A stretch of DNA of 64,000 nucleotides from G965198795 sp965198795 (GCA_965198795.1 OZ240674.1:620001-684000); one strand, 5' to 3'. Shown: positions 25,209-35,099, counted from the first letter of the stretch. Notes: generated by a model from the letters alone, not told the origin. A program made the numbers and translations.

Positions 25209-27485
25209 ATGACCGCCGATCCTATTCATGAGCCCGCCCTTTTTCAGCCGCAAAAACGCGCCGCCACCGGCGCTTTGGCGGATTTCGCGCTGGAAAGCCC
25301 CTTCGAACCGTCGGGCGATCAGCCCGCCGCCATCAAGGAGCTGACGGCGGGGCTCAAGGCCGGCGAGCGGGACCAGGTGTTGCTGGGAGTGACCGGATCG
25401 GGCAAGACCTTCACCATGGCCCATGTGATCAGGAACATGGGCCGGCCCGCCCTGGTGCTGGCGCCGAACAAGACCTTGGCGGCGCAGCTCTATGGCGAGA
25501 TGAAGGAATTCTTCCCGGCGAACTCGGTGGAGTACTTCGTCAGCTACTACGATTATTATCAGCCGGAAGCCTACGTGCCGCGCACGGACACCTACATCGA
25601 GAAGGACGCGAGCGTCAACGAACAGATTGATCGCATGCGCCACGCCGCCACTCGCGCCCTTCTGGAGCGCGAGGACGTCGTTGTCGTCGCCTCGGTCAGT
25701 TGCATTTACGGCATCGGCGCCGTCGAGACCTATTCTGAAATGCTGGTCAAGCTGGAGGCCGGCGGCGCCGCGGAGCGGGATAGGCTGCTAAAGCGGTTGG
25801 TGGCGCTGCAATACAAACGGAACGACGCGGCTTTCTTCCGGGGGACGTTCCGCGTGCGTGGCGACCTGGTGGAGATATTTCCCTCGCACCTGGAAGATCG
25901 CGCCTGGCGAATCTCGCTGTTCGGGGACGAGGTCGAGGGAATTTGGGAAATCGATCCGCTGACGGGCGAGAGGGCCGACTCCCTGGACGCCGTCACCATT
26001 TACCCCAACAGCCACTACGTGACGCCCCGCCCGACCCTGATGCAGGCCATCCCGCAAATACGGGCCGAAATGAAGCGGCGGGTGGACCAGTTCCGAGAGT
26101 GGGGAAAGTTGCTGGAAGCCCAGCGTTTGGAAGAGAGAACGACCTTCGATCTGGAGATGCTGGAGACCGCCGGACATTGTTCCGGTATCGAAAATTACAG
26201 CAGATACCTTACGGGCCGCCCCCCTGGCAGCCCCCCGCCGACCCTGTTCGAGTACCTGCCCGGAAACGCCCTTCTGATCGTTGACGAGAGCCACGTGACG
26301 GTGCCGCAGATCGGGGGGATGTTCCGGGGCGATTATAATCGGAAAAGCACCCTGGCCGAGCATGGATTCCGGCTGCCGAGCTGTATCGACAACCGGCCCC
26401 TGAAGTTCGAGGAATGGGACGTCATGCGCCCCCAGTCAGTATTCGTTTCGGCGACGCCCGGACCGTGGGAGATGGAACGGACCGGAGGCGTGTTCACCGA
26501 ACAAGTGGTTCGCCCCACCGGCCTGATTGATCCGGAATGTATCGTCCGCCCCGCGGAGCAACAGGTTGATGATCTGCTTCATGAGGTCAAGCGGGCGGCC
26601 CAGCGGGGCTTCCGCGCCCTGGTGACGACGCTGACCAAACGCATGGCGGAGGACTTGACCGAGTACATGCACGAACAAGGCGTGCGTGTGCGTTACATGC
26701 ATTCGGACATTGATACGCTGGAGCGCATTGAGATTATCCGTGATTTGCGCCTGGGCGCTTTCGACGTGCTGGTTGGCATCAACCTGTTGCGCGAAGGTCT
26801 GGATATTCCGGAATGCGCCCTGGTTGCGATACTGGATGCGGACAAGGAGGGCTTTCTGCGCTCCAAAACATCGCTCGTTCAGACCATCGGCCGCGCGGCC
26901 CGGAACGTCGAGGGGCGGGTGCTGCTCTACGCGGACAAGATGACCGACAGCCTGGAATACGCCATTGGCGAGACCAACCGGCGGCGTGAAAAGCAGATGG
27001 CCTATAACGAAGCGCGCGGCATTACCCCCCGGTCGGTGAAGCGCGAGCTTTCCAAGGCGCTGGAAAGCGTTTATGAGCAGTCCGATTACTACACGGTGGA
27101 TACGGGCCTGGCCAAGAGCCAGGACGCCTTTGTCGGCCACAATCTCGCCGCCGTGATCGATGACCTGAAAGAGACGATGAAAAAGGCGGCGGGCGACTTG
27201 GAATTCGAAGAAGCCGCCCGGCTGCGTGACGAAATCCGCCGCTTGGAGGCTCAGGACCTGGGCCTTCATAAAGCCGGCGTCGCGCCCAAGGCCGCCATGG
27301 CTGCGGGGGCGGACAACGCCACGGCGTCCAAAGCCGCCGGCAAGCGGGCCTATGACGACCGGAAGAAAGCGCGAACCTCAAACGGTTCCAAAGGCCGCCG
27401 CGCCACCTTCAAATCTCCCGGCGCGCCCGGTTATGAAGGCCGCGGAACGCGCGGCGGCCGGGGGAAGAGGGAACGGGGCCAATAA
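25209..27485 (+). CDS. uvrB: Excinuclease ABC subunit B
   Basis: UvrB verifies DNA damage delivered by UvrA and presents it to UvrC for incision in nucleotide excision repair. The 758-residue protein has Walker A GVTGSGKTF (60-68), the beta-hairpin region YFVSYYDYYQPEAYVP, the DESHVTVPQIGG helicase motif and QTIGRAARN (motif VI). The C-terminal UVR motif is FEEAARLRDEIRRLE. About 75 additional basic residues follow, rich in Lys, Arg, Gly and Ala, and are not needed by the core. The SDR gene follows about 50 bases later. Regulation by LexA is not visible in the upstream sequence. Confidence 0.96.
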   Translation: MTADPIHEPALFQPQKRAATGALADFALESPFEPSGDQPAAIKELTAGLKAGERDQVLLGVTGSGKTFTMAHVIRNMGRPALVLAPNKTLAAQLYGEMKEFFPANSVEYFVSYYDYYQPEAYVPRTDTYIEKDASVNEQIDRMRHAATRALLEREDVVVVASVSCIYGIGAVETYSEMLVKLEAGGAAERDRLLKRLVALQYKRNDAAFFRGTFRVRGDLVEIFPSHLEDRAWRISLFGDEVEGIWEIDPLTGERADSLDAVTIYPNSHYVTPRPTLMQAIPQIRAEMKRRVDQFREWGKLLEAQRLEERTTFDLEMLETAGHCSGIENYSRYLTGRPPGSPPPTLFEYLPGNALLIVDESHVTVPQIGGMFRGDYNRKSTLAEHGFRLPSCIDNRPLKFEEWDVMRPQSVFVSATPGPWEMERTGGVFTEQVVRPTGLIDPECIVRPAEQQVDDLLHEVKRAAQRGFRALVTTLTKRMAEDLTEYMHEQGVRVRYMHSDIDTLERIEIIRDLRLGAFDVLVGINLLREGLDIPECALVAILDADKEGFLRSKTSLVQTIGRAARNVEGRVLLYADKMTDSLEYAIGETNRRREKQMAYNEARGITPRSVKRELSKALESVYEQSDYYTVDTGLAKSQDAFVGHNLAAVIDDLKETMKKAAGDLEFEEAARLRDEIRRLEAQDLGLHKAGVAPKAAMAAGADNATASKAAGKRAYDDRKKARTSNGSKGRRATFKSPGAPGYEGRGTRGGRGKRERGQ

Positions 27486-27534
27486 CGGCGCTACCAGGCG
27501 CCCGCCGCCAACTCAAGGGAGAAGGGAGAAAAGG

Positions 27535-28290
27535 ATGCCGCGTGTCGTCTTGATCACGGGAGCCGGATCCGGAATCGGCCGGGCCACGGCGCTGCGGTTT
27601 CTGGCGGGCGGTGATCATGTCGTTTTGGCCGGGCGGCGGGAGGACGCGCTGGAGAAAACCGTCAAGATGGCGGGTGACGCGGGCGCGGGCACCCTTTGTA
27701 TTCCGGCCGACGTCGCGAATGACGCCAACGTGGACGCCTTGTTTGAGCAAATCGCCGCGCGCCATGGCCGGTTGGACGTGGCGTTCAACAACGCGGGCGT
27801 CAACGCGCCAGGCGCGCCGTTCGAGGATTTGGCCCGGGAGAAATGGCGTCAGGTGGTCGATGTGAACCTGACTGGCGCCTTCCTGATTTCCCAGCTCGCC
27901 TTTCGTATGATGAAGGACCAGGACCCGCGCGGGGGACGCATCATCATGAACGGGTCAATTTCCGCTCATGCCCCAAGACCGGACTCCGCCCCCTACACGG
28001 CGGCCAAGCACGCCGTCACGGGCCTCACCAAGTCGCTTAGCTTGGATGGCCGGAAGTATGATATTATTGTAAGCCAAATTGACATAGGAAACGCCGTGTC
28101 GCCATTGACCGAGCGCATGGCGTCAGGCGCGGGGGTGCGTCAGGCCGACGGCTCAATGGCCGTGGAGCCGCGCATGGATGTGGAGCATTGCGCCGACGCG
28201 GTCTGGCGCATGGCGTCGCTGCCCTTGGACGTAAATATTCAGTTCATGACGATTATGGCGTCCAAGATGCCCTTCGTGGGGCGCGGGTGA
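27535..28290 (+). CDS. Short-chain dehydrogenase/reductase
   Basis: The 251-residue enzyme has the classical SDR cofactor motif TGAGSGIG (8-15), NNAGVN, and the serine and YTAAK (Tyr-x3-Lys) catalytic pair after GSISAHAPRPDSAP. The substrate cannot be read from the sequence. The C-terminal end (NIQFMTIMASKMPFVGRG) resembles the SDR subgroup often annotated as 3-oxoacyl reductase-like. The reading frame is open further upstream through the uvrB tail, but the ATG at 27535, with GAAGGGAGAAAAGG ahead, is the real start. It follows uvrB closely. Confidence 0.88.
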   Translation: MPRVVLITGAGSGIGRATALRFLAGGDHVVLAGRREDALEKTVKMAGDAGAGTLCIPADVANDANVDALFEQIAARHGRLDVAFNNAGVNAPGAPFEDLAREKWRQVVDVNLTGAFLISQLAFRMMKDQDPRGGRIIMNGSISAHAPRPDSAPYTAAKHAVTGLTKSLSLDGRKYDIIVSQIDIGNAVSPLTERMASGAGVRQADGSMAVEPRMDVEHCADAVWRMASLPLDVNIQFMTIMASKMPFVGRG

Positions 28291-28348
28291 CGGTCCCGCT
28301 TTTCGCGCTGGGACGCCCACTGGGACGCCACTGGGATGAAGATGTTTT

Positions 28349-29407
28349 TCAAGACTCCGGCGGCTGGAGCGGATCGGTCAGGTCCGTGACCCGCTTGATG
28401 AACTTGTTATAGCGGAATTCGGAAATCTCGAAAGTCCAGCCCGTTACCGCTTTTTTCAAGTCTTCGCCAAGATGCGCCGCCGCAGCGCCGCCGACGCTGA
28501 TCTCCATATAATATTTCGCCCGCTCATCCGCTTCTTCGGCGGCGGCCTTCCAGAAGCGTGACGTCAGCTCAAGCCCGTCAAAGGTTTCATAGACGAAGGT
28601 CACGTCAGGCGTTTCGCCCAGCGCGACGGCGCCTTTCGGAAATGCGTCTTCCAGCACATGATCGCCGATGGACGATGCGACGGCGTTGACGGTGAAAGCG
28701 TTTTTGGGCGCCCGGTCATCCGGCGCGCCGTCCAGAATGTAATCGCCGTCGTCCACTTGATCCTTGAAAACGGAGAAAGTCTCGCCGTCCGGGAAGGTCA
28801 CGCGGACCTGGCGGACGCCCTTGGGTTCCAGTTTCACCGGATTCCGGTCGATCCAGTCGCGCGCTTCCGGGCCCATATCCAGCTCGCCTTTGGCGAGCCA
28901 GGTTTGTGGATCGCCCTCGAAGCGGACATAGACGGCGCCCTCCGTCTCCCCTTCCAGTCCCGTCCGGGCGGCGCCGGTGATGACGTCGGCCACCTTTTCG
29001 CCGGCTGTGTTGAAGAGCTCCACGCGCGATGACTTCGACGCTGGATGACCGGGATCCCGAAGTCCCAGGAATTCATAGCGTTCCGGAAGCCTAGTCTTGG
29101 GCGCGAGATAGGTCAGCCCGCTCATTTGTATCAGCATCCTGTTGATCAGCGCCGGGTTGGCGCCATAACCGCCACGCTCCGCCATGGTCCAGCCGGCGCC
29201 GTCCTTCTCGAACGTCAGCGCGCCCAGTTCCTTGGTTTTCAGGACGACTTTGACAACGTCGTTAAGGTTTTCCTCCAATCCCGGGATGAGCGGTTCACCG
29301 GCTTTCGCCACGGTATAATCGCCGGGCCGAGACAGCAGCGAGAAAACGGCGAGCGCGACGCTGGCGGCGGTCAGGCCCAACAGAAGAAGAAAGGAACGCG
29401 GGGTCAT
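28349..29407 (-). CDS. DUF4340 membrane-anchored protein of the ABC operon
   Basis: The 352-residue protein has one N-terminal membrane segment (SFLLLLGLTAASVALAVFSLL, about 4-24; few signal-peptidase features). A periplasmic-type beta-rich part with repeated DUF4340 elements follows (LTFEKDGAGWTMAE, then LAPKTRLPERYEFLGLRDP). DUF4340 proteins occur next to GldG-like ABC components, as here. It is the last gene of the four-gene operon running leftwards from 33038 and starts 15 bases after the GldG-like gene ends. Confidence 0.85.
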   Translation of the reverse strand: MTPRSFLLLLGLTAASVALAVFSLLSRPGDYTVAKAGEPLIPGLEENLNDVVKVVLKTKELGALTFEKDGAGWTMAERGGYGANPALINRMLIQMSGLTYLAPKTRLPERYEFLGLRDPGHPASKSSRVELFNTAGEKVADVITGAARTGLEGETEGAVYVRFEGDPQTWLAKGELDMGPEARDWIDRNPVKLEPKGVRQVRVTFPDGETFSVFKDQVDDGDYILDGAPDDRAPKNAFTVNAVASSIGDHVLEDAFPKGAVALGETPDVTFVYETFDGLELTSRFWKAAAEEADERAKYYMEISVGGAAAAHLGEDLKKAVTGWTFEISEFRYNKFIKRVTDLTDPLQPPES

Positions 29408-29422
29408 ATCCGTCGATGCCTT

Positions 29423-31330
29423 CTATTCCGATAGGGCCCGCGTGTGGCGCGAGCGGCGCGCCGCCGCAAGGCCCAATGTGATCAGGCACAGCGCCAGCGG
29501 AATGGCGGCGATGTTCAGGAACTTCAGTAACGCGTCCAGTTCGTCGATATCCTTTCGGAGTTCATGTTGAACGTCCCGCAGGTCCCGGCGGATCAGAATC
29601 ATGTCCCGGCGGAAACCCTCGATGGCTTTCTTTTCGGCTTGGGACAGGACGGCCTCGCCGGACGCCCGCTCCCGGCTGGTCAACCGCAGCAACTCGTCCT
29701 GGGTCGAACGGAGCTTGCCTTGCAGTTCATCCTGTTTGGCGCGGAATTCTCGCTCGGCCGCCAATCGGATGTTCTCAACGCGGGAGAATGGCCGGCGTGA
29801 GTCGTCCCGGGAACGAAGCCCCGCCAGCGCCGCGCCGCCGGAAAGGGTCTCCAGCGCGTTGATGACGAAGTTCGCGTTATCCGCATAGGGCAGGACGAGA
29901 CGCTCGCCATAGGCCTGATTGACGTCCGCCCAGAGCCCCTCGTGCAACAGGTCCGTGTCGGCGACCAGAATGACGTTCAGCGGCTTGGTCGTCTCTGCGG
30001 CGTGCGGCGCGCCCGGGATTTCCTTAATCGCCTGATCCACGCCTGGTCCCGGTGGACGGCCGTCTGGAAAGGCGGATTTCGCCGGGCCGGTGACGCGCGC
30101 CGCCATGGTAAGCGGCGCGCCCGACGCCTGGAAGTCACGGAACAGGGCCACGATGTCGATCCGGCCTTGGATCTTGGAAACCGGCAGCGCCTGGGATCTC
30201 TCCGTCGTTTGCAGAAGCGGCGTCAGGGTCGTGGTCGCGCCCTCCACCGGCCGCAGAACGCCGGCGGTTCCGAGGTTCAACGACGTAATGTCGCCGATCA
30301 CCGTATCGTCAACGGCCATATTGTCACGGGTCAGCGTGTTCCAGGCGACATAGCGCGTAACGGCGACCCGGCCTTGCTGGCGGACGTTGACGCGCCGCGC
30401 GGTTTCAATGTCGGCGGCCAGGGTCTCCGGCATCAGTTCAACCCCCCAGGCGTTCAGAAGCGGACCGAGATCGGAGGGTGACGGCGCTTGCCCGCGCGCC
30501 ACGGGTTGCAGTTCCGCGTTCTCGTCCATGAAGGCCAGGACAGGCCCGCCCTTGATGGCGAATTGGTCGATGGCGTAGAGCGTTTCAGGCGACAATTCAC
30601 GCGGGTGCGCCAGCATCAGCAGGTCGATATCGTCCGGCACCGCGTCCACTTGAGCCGGTAACGGGCGGACATCGAAGAACTCCCGGATCTGGTCCATGAT
30701 CACCCAGGGCCGCCGCGGCGGTTGACCGGGCGCGAACCCGCCGGTCAGGGGCAAGGACGAGATAAGGCCTACGGCGGGCCGGCGGACGTTGGACAAGTTA
30801 TGGATCAGTTTGGTCAGATCGTATTCCAAGAAGCGTTCCCGTTCGCGGGCCAGAAACGCGATGGTTTCCTGTCCGCCGATGCTGTTGGCGCCCGCGACGC
30901 CGAAGTAACCATGATCGCCGGTGTTGGTGTAGGGCACTCCGCGAAGGCCGAAGGTGACGGCGCGGTCTTCCAGGTCCGAGAAGGGTTTCGGGTTGTGGAA
31001 CTCCAGCCGGATATTACCGTCGGCCAGCGACGCGTAGCGCTCCAGAAATTCACGAACGCGGGTCGCATAGGCCGCTTGGTCGGGGAAGGCCTCGCCCAGC
31101 TCCCGGGTAAAAAACATACGAAGCGTAACCGGCTCCTCCAGGCTCGTCAGAACCTGTTCGGTCGCGTCCGAAAGCGTAAACAGCCCGCGTTCCGTCAGGT
31201 CCAGCTGCCCGGAACGGAACGTCAGCCCCGCGAAGACGTTGACGGCCAGGAACAGAATGGCGGCAAGTGCGACGCCGATGAGGCCCAAGCGGTTCTGGTC
31301 GATGGTTTTTAGCGCGCTCATCCCCGCCAT
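29423..31330 (-). CDS. GldG-like ABC auxiliary membrane protein
   Basis: The 635-residue protein has an N-terminal membrane segment (LIGVALAAILFLAVNVFAGL), a large periplasmic domain (about 40-590) of the ABC-auxiliary type (LTERGLFTLSDATEQVLTSL, LVADTDLLHEGLWADV), and a C-terminal segment (NIAAIPLALCLITLGLAAA) followed by a basic tail. A Lys/Glu/Arg-rich stretch near residues 515-600 is predicted to be a coiled coil. Homologues belong to GldA/F/G gliding-type transporters and their non-gliding relatives. The start at 31330 or 31321 is ambiguous. It lies five bases after the permease gene. Confidence 0.88.
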   Translation of the reverse strand: MAGMSALKTIDQNRLGLIGVALAAILFLAVNVFAGLTFRSGQLDLTERGLFTLSDATEQVLTSLEEPVTLRMFFTRELGEAFPDQAAYATRVREFLERYASLADGNIRLEFHNPKPFSDLEDRAVTFGLRGVPYTNTGDHGYFGVAGANSIGGQETIAFLARERERFLEYDLTKLIHNLSNVRRPAVGLISSLPLTGGFAPGQPPRRPWVIMDQIREFFDVRPLPAQVDAVPDDIDLLMLAHPRELSPETLYAIDQFAIKGGPVLAFMDENAELQPVARGQAPSPSDLGPLLNAWGVELMPETLAADIETARRVNVRQQGRVAVTRYVAWNTLTRDNMAVDDTVIGDITSLNLGTAGVLRPVEGATTTLTPLLQTTERSQALPVSKIQGRIDIVALFRDFQASGAPLTMAARVTGPAKSAFPDGRPPGPGVDQAIKEIPGAPHAAETTKPLNVILVADTDLLHEGLWADVNQAYGERLVLPYADNANFVINALETLSGGAALAGLRSRDDSRRPFSRVENIRLAAEREFRAKQDELQGKLRSTQDELLRLTSRERASGEAVLSQAEKKAIEGFRRDMILIRRDLRDVQHELRKDIDELDALLKFLNIAAIPLALCLITLGLAAARRSRHTRALSE

Positions 31331-31335
31331 TTCCC

Positions 31336-32082
31336 TTACGCCGACTTCTTCAACTCAACGGCGATGACGTTGACGAACAGCCAAAAGCCGATCAGCGAGA
31401 TGAAATAGATGACGTCGCGGATGTCGATGACGCCCTTGGTGACGGCCTCGAAGCGCGTCAGGAAGCTTAGGCTGGCGATCGTATCGACAATCAGGGGCGG
31501 CGCCCAGGCATGGAAGAAACTCAGTACGATGTCGAGGCCCGACATGGTGAACAGGAAGCAGACCGCGGCGGCGATGATGAAGGCGATGACCTGATTTTTC
31601 GTGGTCGCCGACATGGCCGAGCCGATGGCGATGAAACCGCCCGCCATCAGGAAGCTGCCCACATAACCCGCGGCGATGACGCCGTTATCCGGCGCGCCCA
31701 GGTAGTTCACGGTAAGCCAGATGGGAAATGTCAGAACCAACGCGATTCCGCAAAAAGCCCAGGCGGCGAGGAACTTACCCAGTACCGCTTGCGCGGTGGT
31801 GACGGGAAGCGTCATCAAAAGTTCAATGGCGCCGCTTTTGCGTTCTTCCGCCCAAAGCCTCATGGAAACAGCCGGGATCAGGATCAGATAAAGCCAAGGG
31901 TGGAACTGGAAAAAAGAACGCAGATCAGCCTGACCGCGGCTGAAGAACCCGCCCAGGTAGAACGTGAAGGCGCCGGTCAGCGCCAGGAAGATGACGATGA
32001 AGACAAGCGCCAGGGGCGTGGCGAAGTAGCCCCCCAACTCGCGTTTGGCGACGATCCGTACATTAACGAGCGCGCCAGTCAT
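31336..32082 (-). CDS. ABC transporter permease, GldF-like
   Basis: The 248-residue permease has about six membrane segments (approximately 20-40, 58-80, 105-130, 140-162, 165-187 and 222-243). RLWAEERKSGAIELLMTLPVT is the typical cytoplasmic coupling element of GldF/NatB-like permeases. Its ATG overlaps the ATPase stop by four bases. The substrate is unknown. Confidence 0.9.
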   Translation of the reverse strand: MTGALVNVRIVAKRELGGYFATPLALVFIVIFLALTGAFTFYLGGFFSRGQADLRSFFQFHPWLYLILIPAVSMRLWAEERKSGAIELLMTLPVTTAQAVLGKFLAAWAFCGIALVLTFPIWLTVNYLGAPDNGVIAAGYVGSFLMAGGFIAIGSAMSATTKNQVIAFIIAAAVCFLFTMSGLDIVLSFFHAWAPPLIVDTIASLSFLTRFEAVTKGVIDIRDVIYFISLIGFWLFVNVIAVELKKSA

Positions 32083-33038
32083 TGGGCGGCCCGCTTGAGT
32101 CCCTGATCGTCCGCCGTGATGTCGCGGAAAACCTGATCCAGCGCGCCCTTTTCCACGTAAAGCTCATCCGGCGCGACGCCCTTGGCGCGTAACAGGTCCG
32201 CCACGGGCAGGGCGACCGACACGCCGGATTCGGGTTTGATCAGGCATTCGCCGGCGCCGGGGGCTTGTTGAACGCCGGCGACGCCGGAGATGGATTTCAG
32301 GCCGGCAATGACCGCAGTGTCCAAGGGCCGCTGGGTTCGCACGACGACCGTGTTGTGATTGGCGGCGCGCGCGACCAGTTCCCTCGGCGTGCCGTCGGCC
32401 AGCACACGGCCGTGGGCGATGATCGTCGCGCGGGTGCAAACCGCCTCCACCTCTTCCAGAATGTGGGTCGAGATGATGATGGCCTTGTCCTCGGCCATGG
32501 ATTTGATCAGTTCGCGGACCTGGTGCTTCTGGTTCGGATCCAGCCCGTCCGTCGGTTCATCCATGATCAATACGTCCGGATCGTGCAGGATGGCCTGGGC
32601 CAGACCGACACGGCGCTTGTAGCCTTTGGACAGCGTTTCCACAGGGCGGTCGATGACTTCGCGCAGGTTGGCGAGTTCATTTACCCGGTCGACGCGTTTG
32701 GCGCGTTCCGCCCCGCCGTAGCCGCGGATTTCCGCGATGAACGTCAGAAACGCCCGCGCCGTCATGTCGCCATAGCCCGGTGCCCCTTCCGGCAGATACC
32801 CAATCACGCGTTTCACGGCCAAAGGTTCCGTCACGACGTCGTGACCCAGCACGGCGGCCGATCCGGCGGTCGGCGGCATATAGCCGGTGACCATTTTCAT
32901 GGTGGTGGATTTCCCGGCCCCGTTGGGACCAAGAAATCCCAGCACCTCGCCGCGCTCGACGGACATCGAAACGCCGTCCACCGCGAGCACGGGACCAAAA
33001 CGCTTCGTCAGGTTGGTGATTTCGATCATTCCAGGCAT
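32079..33038 (-). CDS. ABC transporter ATP-binding protein, GldA-like
   Basis: The roughly 319-residue ATPase has Walker A LGPNGAGKSTTMK, the signature TLSKGYKRRVGLAQA (a variant of LSGGQ), Walker B VLIMDEPTDGLDP, and the switch histidine in IISTHILEEVEAV. A C-terminal extension of about 90 residues follows, as in NatA and GldA. Starts at 33038 (MPGMIEITNLTK) and 33029 are both possible. It heads the leftward ABC operon (ATPase, permease, GldG-like, DUF4340), with no clear promoter motif visible. It could export an unknown lipid, peptide or sodium-linked substrate. Confidence 0.9.
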   Translation of the reverse strand: MPGMIEITNLTKRFGPVLAVDGVSMSVERGEVLGFLGPNGAGKSTTMKMVTGYMPPTAGSAAVLGHDVVTEPLAVKRVIGYLPEGAPGYGDMTARAFLTFIAEIRGYGGAERAKRVDRVNELANLREVIDRPVETLSKGYKRRVGLAQAILHDPDVLIMDEPTDGLDPNQKHQVRELIKSMAEDKAIIISTHILEEVEAVCTRATIIAHGRVLADGTPRELVARAANHNTVVVRTQRPLDTAVIAGLKSISGVAGVQQAPGAGECLIKPESGVSVALPVADLLRAKGVAPDELYVEKGALDQVFRDITADDQGLKRAAQ

Positions 33039-33111
33039 CGCAGGCGATTTAGGCCGCAAGGCGCCGTTACGCAAGCATGACGCAGAAAAAATCGGCTGAA
33101 AAAATGATGGA

Positions 33112-33489
33112 TTAGTAACGTGCGGGCGATGGAGCCGGGCCGGACACGGCTTCCGTCACGATGCCGCAAAGGTTCATTGGATCGAAGGGTTTGTCGAAGA
33201 TTTGGGCGGCCCCCAGGCGGGCGGCCCGGCGGCGGTCGGAGTCTTCCGCCGCGCCGGTCATGATAAAGACCTTCAAGTCATGTCCGATGGACCGCAAATG
33301 CGCCAGGAGTTCCAGGCCGTGCATGCCGGGCATTTGCAGATCCAGCAGCAAGCAGCCTTTGGGAAGTTCCGGAAGGGCGTCAAAGAACGCCTCGCCGGAC
33401 GGGAATGAGCGCACATCGTGGCCGCTGATCTCCAGAATAACCTGAAGCGACTCTCGAACGGCGGCGTCGTCATCGACAATGTAGATCAT
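33112..33489 (-). CDS. Single-domain response regulator
   Basis: The 125-residue protein is a lone receiver domain: acidic pocket VDDD (5-8), phosphorylatable D50 in LLLDLQMPGMHG, threonine in MTGAAED and lysine K100 in FDKPFDP. There is no output domain. The GMHGLELLAHLR strand-helix segment resembles FixJ-type receivers. The ATG at 33489 gives the family start. A TTG at 33525 would add 12 residues. It sits alone between the ABC operon and lpd with no histidine kinase nearby, so the partner lies elsewhere. Confidence 0.85.
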   Translation of the reverse strand: MIYIVDDDAAVRESLQVILEISGHDVRSFPSGEAFFDALPELPKGCLLLDLQMPGMHGLELLAHLRSIGHDLKVFIMTGAAEDSDRRRAARLGAAQIFDKPFDPMNLCGIVTEAVSGPAPSPARY

Positions 33490-33686
33490 TCTGTCGTCCC
33501 GCCGCAGAGCCTCTTTCGTGGCCAATACAGTCCGGCTAAACTACAATGATCGTTAATTTTGGATGGGAGACGCCGGGTTTGGAATACGGTTATACCCCTA
33601 GGGGCTTGTCCTGACGGAAGGAAACGGCGCGGCTGTGAACCGCCGCCCGGTCAACCGCCCCGCCCTCTCCTCAAGCGCACACCCGT

Positions 33687-35099
33687 TCAGATATGGATGG
33701 CGCGTCCGTCCACGCCGAGCGCCGCTTCCTTGACCGCTTCGGGCAGACCCGGATGGCCGTGACAAATGCGCGCCAGATCTTCCGAGGAGCCGCCGAACTC
33801 CATGACGTTGATCACCTCCTGGATCAAGTCGCCGGCCGCAGGGCCAATGATGTGGGCGCCCAGGATGGCGTCCGTCGCCTCGTCCGCGATGATTTTGACG
33901 AAGCCGTCCGTATCGGCGTTGCAGCGCGCCCGGCTGTTGGCCGTGAAGGGAAACTTACCGACGCGATACTTGACGCCGGCTTGCTTAAGTTGCTCTTCCG
34001 TCTTGCCGACGTTGGCGACTTCCGGATGGGTATAGACGACGCCGGGAACGGCGTTATAGTCGATGTGGCCCGTCTGGCCGGCCATGATCTCAACGCAGAC
34101 GACGCCCTCTTCCTCCGCCTTATGCGCCAGCATCATGCCGCCGATGACGTCACCGATGGCGTAGACGCCCTCGACGTCCGTTTGGAAATCCTCATCGACC
34201 TCCAAGAAACCGCGATCCGTGGTCCTCAGGCCGATATTCTCCAGACCCAGCCCTTCCGTATAGGGACGGCGACCGATGGAAACGAGAACCGTATCCACCT
34301 TCATTTCCTCCGCGCCGCCGCCATCGCGCGGTTCCATGGAAAGGGTGACGGATGTCTTGGTTTTCCTGGCTCCGGTTACCTTGGTGGCCATCTTGAAGGC
34401 GACGCCCTGTTTTCCCAGGATGCGCCTCATCTGTTTGGAGACCTCGCCATCCATGCCCGGCAGCACCGCATCCAGGTACTCGACAACGGTCACCTCCGCG
34501 CCAAGACGCCGCCAGACGGAGCCCAACTCTAGCCCGATGACGCCCGCGCCAATCACGGCCATTTTCCTGGGCACCTTGGCGAGATTCAGCGCGCCGGTTG
34601 ACGAAACGATTTGCTTCTCGTCAATTTCGACACCCGGCAGCGGGGTCGTGTCGGAGCCCGTCGCGATCAGAATGTTTCTGGTCCCGAGCGTGACCGCCTT
34701 CCCGCCCTTGCCCGCGGGCTTCACGGAAACCTCACCGGCGCCGGCAATCGTTCCCCAACCCTCGTGAACGTCTACTTTGTTCTTCTTCATCAAGAACGCG
34801 ACGCCGCTAGTAAGGTCATCGACCACTTTGGATTTCCGGGCCATCATCTGTTTCAGGTTCAGCTTCAGTCCCGAGACGTCGATGCCGTGGGACGCGAAAT
34901 CGCGCGCCGCCATTTCGTAATGATGGGATGATTGCAGCATGGCTTTCGACGGGATACAGCCGACGTTCAGGCACGTGCCGCCCAAACGGCCGCGGCCTTC
35001 GACAATCGCCGTCCTCAACCCCAATTGCGCCGCGCGGATCGCCGCCACATACCCGCCGGGTCCAGCCCCGATAACCACCAGATCGTAATCGTCGCTCAT
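33687..35099 (-). CDS. lpd: Dihydrolipoamide dehydrogenase (E3)
   Basis: E3 reoxidises the dihydrolipoyl groups of 2-oxoglutarate dehydrogenase with NAD. The 470-residue flavoprotein has the FAD motif VVIGAGPGGYVAA (8-20) and the redox cysteine pair in GTCLNVGCIPSK (C43, C48). The NAD motif GAGVIGLELGSVWRRLGAEV follows. The C-terminal catalytic pair of the partner subunit is in HGHPGLPEA (H449, E454). It follows odhB in the same direction across a gap holding a palindromic repeat (35120-35185). Confidence 0.97.
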   Translation of the reverse strand: MSDDYDLVVIGAGPGGYVAAIRAAQLGLRTAIVEGRGRLGGTCLNVGCIPSKAMLQSSHHYEMAARDFASHGIDVSGLKLNLKQMMARKSKVVDDLTSGVAFLMKKNKVDVHEGWGTIAGAGEVSVKPAGKGGKAVTLGTRNILIATGSDTTPLPGVEIDEKQIVSSTGALNLAKVPRKMAVIGAGVIGLELGSVWRRLGAEVTVVEYLDAVLPGMDGEVSKQMRRILGKQGVAFKMATKVTGARKTKTSVTLSMEPRDGGGAEEMKVDTVLVSIGRRPYTEGLGLENIGLRTTDRGFLEVDEDFQTDVEGVYAIGDVIGGMMLAHKAEEEGVVCVEIMAGQTGHIDYNAVPGVVYTHPEVANVGKTEEQLKQAGVKYRVGKFPFTANSRARCNADTDGFVKIIADEATDAILGAHIIGPAAGDLIQEVINVMEFGGSSEDLARICHGHPGLPEAVKEAALGVDGRAIHI

